Source: Enchytraeus crypticus
Taxonomy: Eukaryota; Annelida; Clitellata; Enchytraeida; Enchytraeidae
NCBI GenBank assembly: GCA_905160935.1
Contig: CAJHZI010000197.1
Coordinates: 1 to 64,000 of the forward strand
Direction: 5' to 3'
DNA length: 64,000 bases
Shown piece after piece: positions 10,016 through 20,930 of the stretch. The first letter of the stretch is position 1. Every line of letters starts with the position of its first letter. A model generated the notes under the pieces. The model was not told where the DNA came from, did no database searches, and was given only the letters and a program-made list of their open reading frames with translations. A program made the translations under genes and the position numbers.

Positions 10016-10890
10016 TGCGGGTAAAATGGACGATGCTAACCCGCTGGAAGGTGCAACCAATTCTGAACTTAAAAAGAGATATGCGTACATAAGCGAAGGA
10101 AAATCGGTCGCATTCACGCTGATCTGTTTTATCAGCAGAAATATATTCCTAATGATGTAACCATTCGCATCAGACTTGTGCGCAACAAGAACAACTTCCG
10201 TCTGATGTCTGGTACTCCAGACGAAAGCTACAAGATACACATTCAAGATTGCAAAATCTACGCTAGAAAAGTCAAGCTGAGCCCGTCGGTCTTGGTCACG
10301 CCAAAGCCCTTCAGCATGGAAATGCGAAGTATCCGCTGCGTCGTGTTGTCTGCAAAACCTTTACGGTGCCTACTGGAAATTTAGATTGCAGCCAAGAAAA
10401 TTTGTTATCAGGACAACTTCTCACTCATCAGCGGTTGCGTAGATATCGACGCCTACAACGGACACTACGGGATGAATCCGTTTAACTTTAAACATTACAA
10501 CCTGTCGCAGATAAAAGTGTATCTGGATGGACAGCAGCAGAGCATCACACCCATACTGGAGCCAAACTTTGCTGATAATCAATATATAAATGCCTACTTG
10601 ACTCTGTTTACTACCACTGGGAGACAGTTTAGCAACGAAGGCAATCAGATTCACAGGGAACACTACGATAAGGGTTAAACTCTCTACGCTTACGATCTGA
10701 TACCTGATCTAGGTGAACGATCACTTTAATCTCATCAAAGAAGAAAATTTGAGTGTCGACATGAAATTTAGCGTGGCGCTACCAACGCCAACGTTCGGCG
10801 TAGACGATCAACGTGATCGTCTACGCCGAATTTGGAAACATGCTCGAGATTGATAGATCACGCAACGTGATATTCGACTACAGTAACTGA
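9990..10890 (+). pseudogene. Major capsid (double jelly-roll type) protein of Polinton/adintovirus type, 5'-deleted and frameshifted
   Basis: Pieces in all three frames follow the order of the family. They are DDAGKMDDANPLEG (about 10,010-10,045), KIHIQDCKIYARKVKLSPSV (about 10,221-10,290), NAKYPLRRVVCKTFTVPTG (about 10,320-10,376), NPFNFKHYNLSQIKVYLDGQ (about 10,474-10,530), and a C-terminal EIDRSRNVIFDY ending at TGA 10,888-10,890. This matches the conserved protein annotated in many invertebrate genomes as F54H12.2-like, which I take to be the element's major capsid protein. The N-terminal part is absent. A 37-bp palindrome (10,794-10,830) interrupts the C-terminal part. Non-functional. 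Confidence 0.75.
10794..10830. repeat. Perfect palindrome inside capsid pseudogene, 17-bp arms, 3-bp spacer
   Basis: TTCGGCGTAGACGATCA (10,794-10,810), ACG, then the exact reverse complement at 10,814-10,830. The right arm reads as the expected capsid coding sequence (IVYAEF-type). The left arm is an extra inverted copy of it. Confidence 0.96.
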
Positions 10891-10894
10891 AAAC

Positions 10895-11335
10895 ATGAAC
10901 ATTAGAGATCTTCTACGACATCTTTTGAGATGTCGGGGACTATTGATGGGAACATTTGCTGCCGATAGACTACCTCGTGGCACACCTGCGAGGAGACCCT
11001 TGCTGCTAGTATGCAACACCGATCCGCATAACAGACTCGGCGAGCACTGGATAGCTATGTGTGTTTATTGTGATGGAACTGGAGAATATTTGGATTCATT
11101 TGGAGAACCGCCTCGTCCAATTTTTCGTAATTTTTTGGAATTGCATTGTACCAATTATATGTTCAACGAAGAACAATTGCAGAGTGTTCTCAGCAGATTC
11201 TGCGGACATTATTGTGTATTTTATTTCTTGTTTAAGAAACTCGATTATAGTTTGAAGTCTATTGCAAATTGCCTTTCGAATGACACTATGTTAAACGACA
11301 CTATCTTACATAAATTTGTTTGCGAAAATGTATAA
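10895..11335 (+). CDS. Adenain-like cysteine protease (Polinton PRO), ORF open
   Basis: A 146-residue open frame starting five bases after the capsid stop. It has the full signature of adenovirus-type (C5/Ulp1-fold) maturation proteases: His51 in GEHWIAM, Asp67 in EYLDSFG, a Gln around residue 96 and Cys103 in RFCGHYCVFYF. In active elements the enzyme cleaves capsid and core precursor proteins during virion assembly. It is shorter than adenovirus protease (about 200 residues) but usual for Polintons. It is the only capsid-module gene here without a visible stop or frameshift. Whether it is expressed is unknown. Being a 441-bp ORF within a dead element, it may be intact by chance or recent loss. 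Confidence 0.88.
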   Translation: MNIRDLLRHLLRCRGLLMGTFAADRLPRGTPARRPLLLVCNTDPHNRLGEHWIAMCVYCDGTGEYLDSFGEPPRPIFRNFLELHCTNYMFNEEQLQSVLSRFCGHYCVFYFLFKKLDYSLKSIANCLSNDTMLNDTILHKFVCENV

Positions 11336-11410
11336 TAAACGAAACACATAAATATACTTGTTGTTCTTATGTTCAATAATATTAAAAATGTCAAATTAAA
11401 GAATTTAAGT

Positions 11411-11850
11411 CTAGGAATAAACACTGATTGCTCCGAAAGAATAGCATTCGATACAGGAAAAAGCTGCCATTTGATTATTGTGCGAACTGTTAAATCCGCA
11501 CGCTTTGGCATTAGCTAGTTCGACATATTGTGCTCTGACGGACTTGAGATGCTCTATTAGACGTCTCCATTCCTTCGGTCGAATCGAGATTCCCTTCTTG
11601 GTAGGTACAGGATGCATTTTGTCCTCAGGCACGAAGTATCTACGTAGATTAACTACGTAGCACCCCGAGCTGACGACGCAGTAGATTCATCCACCGATGT
11701 GAACCTTGTACTCGAACTCTTGTGGTTTCTTTAGAGCCTCCAGCTTTTCACTAACTTCATCCGATATCATCGATAGGATGGCGAAACGCGACGGAGCTAG
11801 AGCTACTCCGACGCTAGTGGGGAAACCTTAAATCGCATCTCTGACGTGCA
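11411..11850 (-). pseudogene. PC4/p15-like ssDNA-binding protein of Polinton, one stop
   Basis: Minus-strand frame. The upstream part has FAILSMISDEVSEKLEALKK and YKVHIGG, then a TGA near 11,680, then YCVVSSGCYVVNLRRYFVPE, PTKKGISIRPKEWRRLIEHL and a C-terminal tail to 11,411. The motif pair (short beta hairpins with R-R-Y/W-F, then KKGI-L-x-x-W) is the PC4 (transcriptional coactivator p15) fold, and such genes are common near the end of Polintons and adintoviruses. It faces the capsid genes and ends just before the right TIR. The product would bind single-stranded DNA or act in late transcription. The start is unclear, and the stop makes the first part a pseudogene, although the 73-codon C-terminal part alone is open from an internal ATG at 11,632. 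Confidence 0.72.
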
Positions 11851-11924
11851 CATACTGTTCTCATTATAGGTTGTTACTGTAACAAAGCGATTGTTACCCA
11901 ACTCTAGTTTCTAAAAACACAGCA

Positions 11925-12480
11925 AAATATTATTACAAAGATAAAAACTATTAAGTATAGCTAAGATATTTATACAAGTTCTGCAACTCGTAAAATAATT
12001 ACAATAAAATAATACAGTAAAGGCAAAAGTTATACAATATTAACTTACTTGAATAGCAGCCATGACGATGAGATTGAAAACTTTTGTGAGAATGAATGAT
12101 TTATGCAAGTTAACTCGCATTTTATTCAGTTTTTCTGTAACTTTGACTTAATTAGTCAGGATGAAATAGTTCACTAAATTATTTATTATTTTTAGAATTA
12201 ATCATCTGGTGAGAACACCCCTGCCCCTATTAATCAGAATGAATCAGTTGGATTATGTCAAAAAATAGTTTGACCTACTTACAATTGCTCTACTGATACG
12301 TCGGGCTAATTATTAACATCCACGTAAGTGCATACGTGACGTCCATCCACTAATAATTCGGGCTTATTAGTATGAGCAAGGATGTATATGGGCGGATTAA
12401 CTAGGTCAGCGCTTGATTCATTAATGCACGTAGGGGTCAAAGGTCAATTTTGTTCTAGTTCATACTTATACATAACTACT
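11925..12480 (-). repeat. Right inverted terminal repeat of Polinton/Maverick-like element
   Basis: Reverse complement of the left arm (1,824-2,860 without the SINE). It shares the AT-rich inner part (TTTGCCTTTACTGTATTA on the opposite strand), the CAATTGCTCTACTGATAC and TCAAACTATTTTTTGACATA blocks, and the outer GTTCTAGTTCATACTTATA block. Divergence of the two arms shows that the insertion is old. Confidence 0.85.
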
Positions 12481-12860
12481 TATGAGGTATAAGACTGAAA
12501 TTGTGTGTGATCACCCACTTGAGTGTGGACACCCGAATTCTGCTCTGCCCCGGATAGGTCTCTTAGACTATGAAGCAGGTAGCCAAACGCAACAATTCAC
12601 AATTTGTCGCCGCCCGTGGCAGCTTCTACGTCTCCTGCAGCTGCTCGCCGCCCGCAGCAGCTTGCCGCTCAAAGACTGCTAGCCGATATGGTTAATTTCG
12701 CCGGATTACTACCTAAAAACGGTACTAGTCTAAATCGTTGCTAAATTTGGCTGGAATGGAGCCTGCAGCCTCTTAGTTATATTAAATTTTCGATCAAGAA
12801 TTCCTGTAATTTCTCATCGAAACAATATTTCTCTTTGCTCTCTTATAATTTGATCCATCT
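12481..12860. other. Sequence outside the matched TIR, no gene
   Basis: It contains a GC-richer patch at 12,607-12,680 with repeats of CCGCCCG..GCAGC(A/T) type. A faintly similar CCGCCCGCAGCAGCC lies at 1,750-1,765 on the left, so the true outer ends of the TIRs may lie here and near 1,740. Confidence 0.5.
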
Positions 12861-13204
12861 CTAACTCACACCATATCATTGCCTTGCATGATTTGGCTGA
12901 GACTCAAAAGTTTGACTGTTTTGTTATCAGAGAAACTTGGCTATCCTCTATAACCACTCCTTCTTAACTGATGTCTCCACGTTATGATATGATTATTGCA
13001 AATAGTGACTCTAGGATATCTGGTCCTAAGGATGGTTGAGTTGCTCTCCTACTATGGAAGCCCTTAAACCTTCTTAGCAATGACTGTCATAAATTTTCTT
13101 GATTTTAAGCAATTTCAGTTACTGGTAAATTTGGCACATGTACTCTGCCTGTTTTCTGCAGTGACTACCATTTTCTTCCACCCTATGCCAAACCTACATG
13201 TATC

Positions 13205-13994
13205 TGTCAAGGCCTCTAATGTTCCTTAAATTATTATAATCTTAATAACATTGGCCCCGGCCTCGTATAGCTCTCTGAATTTATTCTAAGGGTTTCAATC
13301 ACGAAAACGTGTTTAAAAATGAAAGGAAATTTAATAAATAAAACACGAATTAAATAGTACTTACAGACAGTGTACAAAGAAACGAAAATGTCCGGTAGTT
13401 CTATCGCGCAAAGTACAGTAACTCGAGATACAATCCAAAATAAAATATTCCATCGCAAATTTAACACATAGGCCTACGACTATATGCACAAATTTATATA
13501 TTAGTGATCCAACGTTTAAATTTATATAACGACCACAAAACTACTTTAGAAATTCTACCGTAAGAACCTTTGTATTCTACGTTTAGCACTTTTAACAAAG
13601 CTATCTCTGTTCTCTTACGTTTTCCTTTTATCACACTTAAGGTCTCCACCACGGTCTTATCTGCTCACAGATAAGCCATATCGTCTATAACGTCTAGACG
13701 AGAAAGATCTGGATCTTTCCTAATATCCTTCCAAACACGTGTTCTCTCCTCTAAACCGTTTTCACGTGTCCTGGTAAACAAACCTTCACCTTTCCAATTC
13801 TCCTCTGGCCAGGCTGGCCCCACCAATCAGAGGCTCTGAAACTATTTTAGCCCCGCCAACGACGGAGATCGGAACAGCTGACTCGTATAATATTATCTTT
13901 ACATATAAAGTATTAGGCTACAAAATAGCACTTTGCATCCTCAGTTACAAAACATATACACACAAATTAATACAACAAATATGTGATCCTGACA
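13205..13994. mobile_element. Solo LTR, 790 bp, 5-bp target duplication GTATC
   Basis: It begins TGTCAAGG and ends CCTGACA (TG..CA rule, inverted ends), flanked by GTATC at 13,200-13,204 and 13,995-13,999. It interrupts the endonuclease region of the L2-like LINE, and the host sequence resumes when it is removed. Related LTRs are at 22,992-23,455 (partial), 39,753-40,553 and 53,884-54,689. No internal region is present, so this is a recombination product. Strand cannot be set without an internal region. Confidence 0.88.
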
Positions 13995-14565
13995 GTATCT
14001 CTCTCCTTTTATGGGACTTTTCTACCTTACTCTCCTTCCATACTACTAAATCAGATCTTGTGATTACAGGTGACCGCGACAATCCTTTTGATCCCTTAAC
14101 TCAGTAGTTTTATACACTACTGTCCTCTTGTAAAGCTGTACTTCAGATGAATGTTGCTACTCATATTTACCATCATAATTATACTTGGTGTTGTTATAAC
14201 ACCAAGTCTCTGTGCTCTTGATAATTTACTTTAGTGTTACTATTTGATCTCACTTGCCGTCAGACCGTTTTCCTGTTGTATTCACTTACAATCATGATAC
14301 TATTAAGAATTCCTCCACTATTTAATTTCGGTGTGAAAATAACATTGATCTTGATGTCTTTTTTCTTATCTCGAAAACTCGACTTTGATCAAATCTCTTA
14401 TCTAATAATCATGATGAATCAGTAAATCAGTATAACACTACTTTTTCATATCTGTTTGATAAGCAAATAAGCAAATGGAAAACTGTTACAGATCTTTTAC
14501 ATAGATCTATTTCTCCTTCTATTTTTTCTACTCCTGTTGAGGCACTGACTGAACAATTTTTAAGT

Positions 14566-17335
14566 TTTTATTATTATTATTATTATTTATTTATCATACG
14601 CATGTCACAAACATAGACCTTACAATTATACACAAACAGCATCAGCGTATGGACGGAGATAAAGGCCACAAGTGGCACTTACATATTCCGAATTTAAAAG
14701 CCGAAGGAAGTAATCATATTAAAATATACACAAATGTACATTTAGCAAGTTCAAATATTAAAATGATTCGGATATTGCACAATTGAACATCATAAACGTG
14801 AAAATACAGGCACTTAATTTAAGTTAAACAGATTAATTTGCACACAGTTGTCATAAATGGCAATATTAAAATTGGTAAAAACAATAGTTTGCTTAGAATA
14901 TAAAAAATAATTATATGAAGGAAATCTTTACAGATAACGAATTAATGCTTTTAACATAGTTCCTTAACTCGTCAAATATTTGCTAAGGTCGATACCGTCC
15001 AAACTCCTTTTAAAAGAGTTTAGGTTAGATGCGTTTACAATACTTGGGGGTAGTGAATTTCAACAATCAATACATCGGTTTTTGAAATAGTACCTTTCAG
15101 CATTAAAATGAAATTTATTCTGATATAAACTTAAACCATTATTTCTGGTGACGCCTTTTTGAAAACAAAAAACTCTTCTAAAGGTCGACAAATCCAGAGA
15201 TGATTTTATAGTACATGCATAAGTCAGAGTTAAGTCTTCGCTGTTCTAGCGATTCAGTAGCCGACAATTTTAATCTCTCCTTATACTGCAGTCTTATCAT
15301 ACCGCTGAGCCGTTTTGTGAATCGTCTCTGGATTGATTCTATCAGGACAATATCACATTTTCTGTAAGGAGACCAAAGGCTTGAACAGTAATCGAGAATT
15401 GGACGCACAAAAACTGTGAACGCTCTAAACAATGTGACCTGATTTTTAGACTTGAAGCAGTGTAAAATTACTGAAGTCCTTTTTCTGGCTTTATTGCAAA
15501 TATCTTTTATATGAGTAGAGAACTATAAATCGCATGTAAACCTAACTCCCAGGTCCGTCACTTCTTTAGATATAGATAGGGAAACAGAATTTAGATTATA
15601 ATTAAAGTTAAAAGGTACACTTTTTTGGAAAGAGTAGGAGATTACCACACACTTTTCTATAGCGAGTCCAAGCTGCCAAAGGCTAGACCAACGAGAGATA
15701 CATTCGAGAGTCTTTTGAAAGAGTCCACAATCAGAGAAAAAATCTATGGGCGAGAATCACTTTACATCATCAGCAAATAAGTATACATGTAGAGAGGAAG
15801 GTTCAGGACAACATGAGCTTAAATCATTTATATAGATAATGAATAGGATGGGCCCCAGTACACTGCCTTGTGGAACGCCGCTATGAACGGTAGACCAGTC
15901 CGAATAGCATTTACCTATTCTGACAGTCTGCAGTCTGCCAATTAAAAAGGACGAAAGCCAATTTAATAAAGTACCGGACACACCATAGGCTAGCAGTTTA
16001 TATAGTAACTTACTGTGGCTTATGGAATCGAAAGCCTTGGAGAAGTCAAGATAAACAGAATCTATTTGACAACTATTAATTAAACTAGTAGATGGGCTAT
16101 TGAAATAACAAAGAAGTTGTGTATTTGTTGACCTCTTAGGCAAGAATCCATATTGTTTAGGAGAAATGAGATCATTTTATCTTAGATACCAGAGTAGATC
16201 ATCCTTAATAATACTTTCCATTAATTTGCATATAATGGAGGTTAGAGAAATGGGACGATAATTTGTTATGTTACTTTTATCGCCCTTCTTAAAAATTGGG
16301 ACCACAATGGAACGCTTCCATTTTTCAGGTATTTCACCAGCTTTCATAGAAATGTTGAACAACATTGAAAGTGGTTTAGCAATTACATGGCTGACTTTTT
16401 TATAGGAAGAGCAGTTAAACCATCAATCCCCGGGCAACAATTATTTTTTAGTTTCTTAATTTTACGTTCCACTGAAAATTTAGAGAAGAAGTCAGTAATA
16501 GAAGTGTGTTTTGAGAGGTTTCTTTCCAAAACTTCTGCTACAGAAAATTTAGGAAGAAAGCCATCATCATTAGTGAATAGAGAGCAAAAATATTCATTTA
16601 GCAGCAAGGCTCTTTCTGGATCGCTATAGGCAAGGATGTCTGAGTTTTGCTTAATGAGAGGGGGGATAATTTCTCTCCTTGAAGTTTTACGTTTAATGTG
16701 AGAAAAGAATAAACGTGAGCAGCCGCCTTCTATCAATTTATTTTCCTCATTAATATCTTCTTGAAATATCGTTTTCTTTAAAATGGAGGCGGCTTTGTTG
16801 AAATTTTCTCTATTATCTTTTGAGCGGCTATTTTTGTAGGAACGCCAAGCTGCTAGTTTCCTATTTAGTGCTCTCCTAATTTTCTTTGAAGGAAGCTTAT
16901 GTTTGATTCTTCTACTGGATGATCGGATTCGTTTTACCACTTTAGGACTAAATTTTTTAGGGATAAAAGATTTAAAAACATCATAAAGATTAGAACACAT
17001 TATTGACCAACATTAGTCGACAGACACACAATCATTAAAAATATCAACCCAGCTGATTACAGATAAAGAGGCATTTATGGTAGCCCAGTCTGCTTTTTCA
17101 GATTTAAAATTAGAAAAATTATTACCAAAAGAAAGATGACCAGAATAACATTCCCTAAAAACATCTAAATCCGTACTAGTATTTAAAATAATAGCAAATA
17201 AAACAGTCAAATGATCACTTGAACCTATTGGTGAACAAGATCTATTGGTGATTTGTTGCGGATTGTTAGAGAGGACAATGTCGAGAAAATTTTCTTCACG
17301 TATCGGAAAATTAAAATTGTCGGATAATTAAAATA
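14566..17335 (-). mobile_element. CR1-like LINE, 5'-truncated, inserted in the L2-like LINE
   Basis: On the minus strand, from 17,335, it has the endonuclease end (GSSDHLTVLFAIILN), linker (17,000-16,383), RT with NYRPISLTSIICKLMESII (16,300-16,240), SVYLDFSKAFDSISHSKLLY (about 16,066-16,000), HSGVPQGSVLGPILFIIYIN (15,890-15,830) and YLFADDVK (about 15,785-15,765), then the C-terminal KRLSGMIRLQYKERL (about 15,310-15,260). A 3' UTR ends in an ATAATAAT-type microsatellite (14,566-14,590), as CR1/L2-group elements do. Stops near 15,765 and 16,150 inactivate it. It splits the L2-like linker between EQFLS and DKI-NLRAS. Confidence 0.87.
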
Positions 17336-17585
17336 AAATAAAGTTATTTTACAGATAAGATAAGCAATCTAAGAGCATCTATATCTCCAGCTCATAATTC
17401 TACTCCTCACACATCAGAAGAGACTCATTCCAAGGATGAGCTTTCTAATTTCATTCCAGTTACTACTGAAAAATTATTAACTTATTACTCTCCAGCCAAA
17501 TATTGTGACTTGGACCCTATCCCAACCACCCTTTTAAAGAAGTGTTAACGTATACTTGCTTCTGTATTAACATTGATTGTTCATT

Positions 17586-17587
17586 GT

Positions 17588-17630
<43 letters not shown>
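17586..17630 (+). repeat. (TC)n microsatellite within L2-like coding sequence
   Basis: About 22 TC units. The minus-strand L2-like copy has (GA)n at the equivalent place (29,217-29,236), so the tract is an inherited Leu/Ser-coding feature of the element that has expanded here. Confidence 0.9.
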
Positions 17631-17632
<2 letters not shown>

Positions 17633-17866
17633 GACATATTTTCTCGGTCTTTCAAGCTTGCAGTTACTCCAGAGCTTAAAAATTCCACACTGGACAGGAA
17701 TCATTGTCGAATTACAGGTCAATATCTAACCTGTCATATACATCAAAACTCTCTTAAAGAATTATTCTTCAGAGGTTCTCTACTCATCTCTCATATCAAT
17801 TTAATACGCATCAAGCTGCTTTTATTAAACATCGTTCAATTGAAACGGTACTTCTATCTGTGTGCA

Positions 17867-18108
17867 AAAAAGTAAAAGTAGACACGCATGAAATGATGAA
17901 CTATGTCTATATCTATTACTTTTCATATCACATATTTAAACCGTTAGGCATTTTAGTCCATTTTCCATATAGCCGGCCCAGTGAATGCCCGAGAATTTAT
18001 TCTCAGATCAGCGCGGCTGGGATTCGAATCCGCGAGAGTTAAATTTACCTCAGGATGTCATTTAAAACTTCATGACGTTACCCCTACGCTATAGAGACAT
18101 TAAATTTT
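17867..18108 (-). mobile_element. tRNA-derived SINE inserted in L2-like LINE
   Basis: Read on the minus strand it starts with TATAGCGTAGGGGTAACG (A-box-like) and continues to GGATTCGAATCCCAGC (a good B box) near 18,010-18,030, then a body toward 17,870. It separates VCKK from INAVYSQHLAG in the LINE frame. Ends are approximate; AAA-rich short flanks may be the target duplication. Confidence 0.7.
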
Positions 18109-18760
18109 ATTATTAATGCCGTGTACTCGCAACACTTAGCTGGATTATGTATGCTTGATCTTTCTGCCGCTTTTGATACCATTGATCACAATATTCATCT
18201 GGAATGTGTTTCTGCCTGGTTTGGTATTCGCGGAATTGTTCTTGATTAGTTTTCCTCCTATCGATGTTCTTTCAGTGTGAAAGTGATGGAGTACATCTCT
18301 TCGCCTTCACACTTACAGTATGGTGTGCCTCAAGGCTCCGTTCTAGGTCCTATCCTCTCCATACCACACCTTTAATATCTCTGATTTCTTCTCATTCTCT
18401 TGATCACGTACTATATGCTGATGACACTCAAATGTTTCTACCATAATTTCTATTCTGATGCTGAACCCCTCCTGCAGCAATCCTTTCAATCTATATCATC
18501 TTGGAGATATGCTAATTTCACTTAATCCGCCTAAGGTAGAATTCGCTTGTTGGTTGGGACACTTCAACAACTTCTGAGGCAGAATAGGAAATCTCTTTCG
18601 TTATCTTCAGGTATTACTATGTCACCTGTTTCTTCAGTGAGAAATCTAGGTGTAGTCCTTGATAAACACCTAACCTTCCATGAAAACAACTAAAACTTCA
18701 CAAGCATGTTACTTCCATATCATAATCTTCGTCGAATACCTCCATATTTGTCACTTGACT

Positions 18761-19450
18761 CTTCGCGCAGTCTATTGGTTTCTCTTTTCTCCTCTTCGCG
18801 CAGTCGTTCTTGTTTTTCTTCTTTTAATTTTTCTTTTAATTTTTTCTTCTTCGCGTGATGCTACCAGATGTGTAATTCATGCAATGATAGCCAGCGACAT
18901 AGTTTGTTGACTAGGTTGACATTTTTGTTCAGGTAGACTGTCTGGATTCGGTGATACGGGACCTGGTTTCTTTGAAGTAGATAATTCCTGTAATTGTATG
19001 TATCTATTTGCTTCAAATATGAAAGGTTCAAAATCTATAAGTAACTGATGTAGTGACTCCAGCTTGTTTCCGTAGTTGCATGATGCATCACTTCTGGTCT
19101 AGTCATTCTCTTTATTTCATTCTCGCTGAAATTTCTGTCCGGTAGGCAGATAATTCTCGGATTAACCTCTCTGTCCCTGACTTTACCACTACTTTATATG
19201 GTTGGTGCTCTGCTTCTAGTTCTTTACAGCGTCTAAAAAATCCTTTGCAGTTGCTTGAGATAGTCCACTGTCAGCAGATATTCTAGTTGCTCCTGGAGAA
19301 ACTATATATGTTTCAGCTGTTGACTGCGTTGTCATAGAAACCGTTGCTGTTGAAACAGCTGATACTGCAACTGCTGTCTTTGGCACGAGTTGCCTTGATT
19401 TATCGGTCATTTCAGTTTGGAAATTTTTCACAATATTTCTTTAGTGATTA
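18761..19450 (-). other. Possible remnant of a retroelement ORF; otherwise no gene
   Basis: Minus-strand frame 19,431-19,216 (71 codons, MKNFQTEMTDKSRQLVPKTA..., Ala/Thr/Ser-rich) is followed by broken frames to 18,900. It looks like a gag/ORF1-type fragment but I cannot name a family. The part at 18,761-18,900 is T-rich with two copies of CTCTTCGCGCAGTC. Confidence 0.3.
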
Positions 19451-20110
19451 ATTTGCTGAATTCTGTTGATTCTAAGTTAGGATTTATCCTACTATATAAG
19501 CACATATAATTTCCACAAAATTACGTATGTTACCAAAAAATCCACATATAGCGCAATTCAGTATAGTGCAATGCAATAAAAATGCCACTAAATAGCTACA
19601 AACTCAATAAAGCACTTTCTATAGGTTAGACACCACTATCTGGCTCTCTTCTAATAATCAAAAATTTTCCACAATATAAACTTTTCACAGATTTAAAATA
19701 TAATGTTTTAACAATTCAACCACTTTTATGACTTCATGATACAGTCAATGTAATTTCTCTATCGCATATAGAACACTTATTTGGACAATGAAATCAAACA
19801 ATGTAATTTAAATATCAACGTAAAGTCTTTACAATTTACATAACTTTCCACGTTAAATAATTAAGCTCTAGATCCATAGTTCTTTTTGATTCAATAATTC
19901 TGTTCGATCAAGTAACCAACCTATAACGCAGTTTCTTATAGGCTATATTATTTGACCCACACAAACTAAAGAGCTTCAAAAGAACACTTAAATCATACCT
20001 GTCTACAAATAAACTGGACCTTTTGAGTGGAATTTCTATTGGACTTATTCAGTTCCTTTATTTTAATTTTCTTCCATATTTTCATTAAGGTAGGACTTTA
20101 CATCTCCTCC
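19451..20110. other. AT-rich sequence, nothing recognised
   Basis: No coding, RNA or mobile element signature seen. Confidence 0.6.
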
Positions 20111-20129
20111 ATTATATATACTATATATA

Positions 20130-20190
<61 letters not shown>

Positions 20191-20650
20191 TATATACCTT
20201 ATACATATTATATTATATATATTATATTATATATATATATGTATATAATATATAATATTATATATAATATATAATATATATATGTATTATATATATTATA
20301 TAATGTATAATATATAATATATAATATATAATATATAATATATAATATATAATATAGAATATAATATATAATATAATATATAATATATATATTATATATA
20401 TTGTATTATATTATAATATATATTATAAGGTATATATATATATATACTATATATATATATACCTTATATATTAGCCTTACGATATAGATATTCATATAAT
20501 TATTATATATATATACTATACATATATCTTATACTATATCTATATATATATTATATATATATATATATCTATATATACTACTTATATATATAATACTATA
20601 TATAGACTATATAGATAATACATATATATATATTTGCCATAATATATATC

Positions 20651-20681
<31 letters not shown>

Positions 20682-20880
20682 TATATGATATATATGTATA
20701 AGGTAAACATTATATTATATTAAAACTATAAAAACTATATTAAACTATATAAATATTATAAATATATATTTATACTATATAATATATATACCTATATATA
20801 TATCATATATTATATATATATAATATATTAGATATCATATATATAATATATATATAATATATTATATATAGATATATGTA

Positions 20881-20927
<47 letters not shown>

Positions 20928-20930
20928 AAG
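20110..20930. repeat. Large (AT)n / TATA-type low-complexity island
   Basis: About 800 bp almost entirely of A and T: pure (AT)n runs near 20,140-20,188 and 20,893-20,922, separated by imperfect TATAATATA arrays. Any frames through it (Tyr/Ile repeats) are artefacts. Such tracts can extrude hairpins and are prone to assembly error. Confidence 0.95.

Larger units (their letters stand above)
12860..18760 (+). mobile_element. L2-like LINE, decayed, carrying three nested insertions
   Basis: Endonuclease pieces (ETWLSSITT near 12,935; KSDLVITGDRDNPFDPLT near 14,050-14,103), linker, and RT pieces: LDPIPTTLLKKC near 17,512-17,545, LCMLDLSAAFDTIDHN near 18,142-18,190, YGVPQGSVLGP near 18,318-18,352 and LYADDTQMF near 18,413-18,437. 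The minus-strand copy at 27,733-29,735 is close in sequence and shows the uninterrupted order. Comparing the two reveals insertions at 13,205-13,994 (solo LTR), about 14,566-17,335 (CR1-like LINE) and about 17,867-18,108 (SINE). Without them the remnant is about 2 kb. Clade assignment L2/CR1 is from the LDLSAAFDTIDH motif. Confidence 0.85.

Noticed and set aside
10178..10384. 68-codon frame as an independent gene
   Set aside because: It begins in the capsid frame (YKIHIQDCKIYARKV) and ends out of frame; it is a piece of the broken capsid gene.
13205..13994. DNA transposon explanation for the TGTCA...TGACA repeats
   Set aside because: Inverted ends are short, target duplications are 5 bp and lengths are about 800 bp with no transposase, which fits solo LTRs better, though not proven.
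19216..19431. Minus-strand 71-codon frame as a gene
   Set aside because: Ala/Thr/Ser-rich, no family match, no splice or start context; kept only as a possible retroelement scrap.
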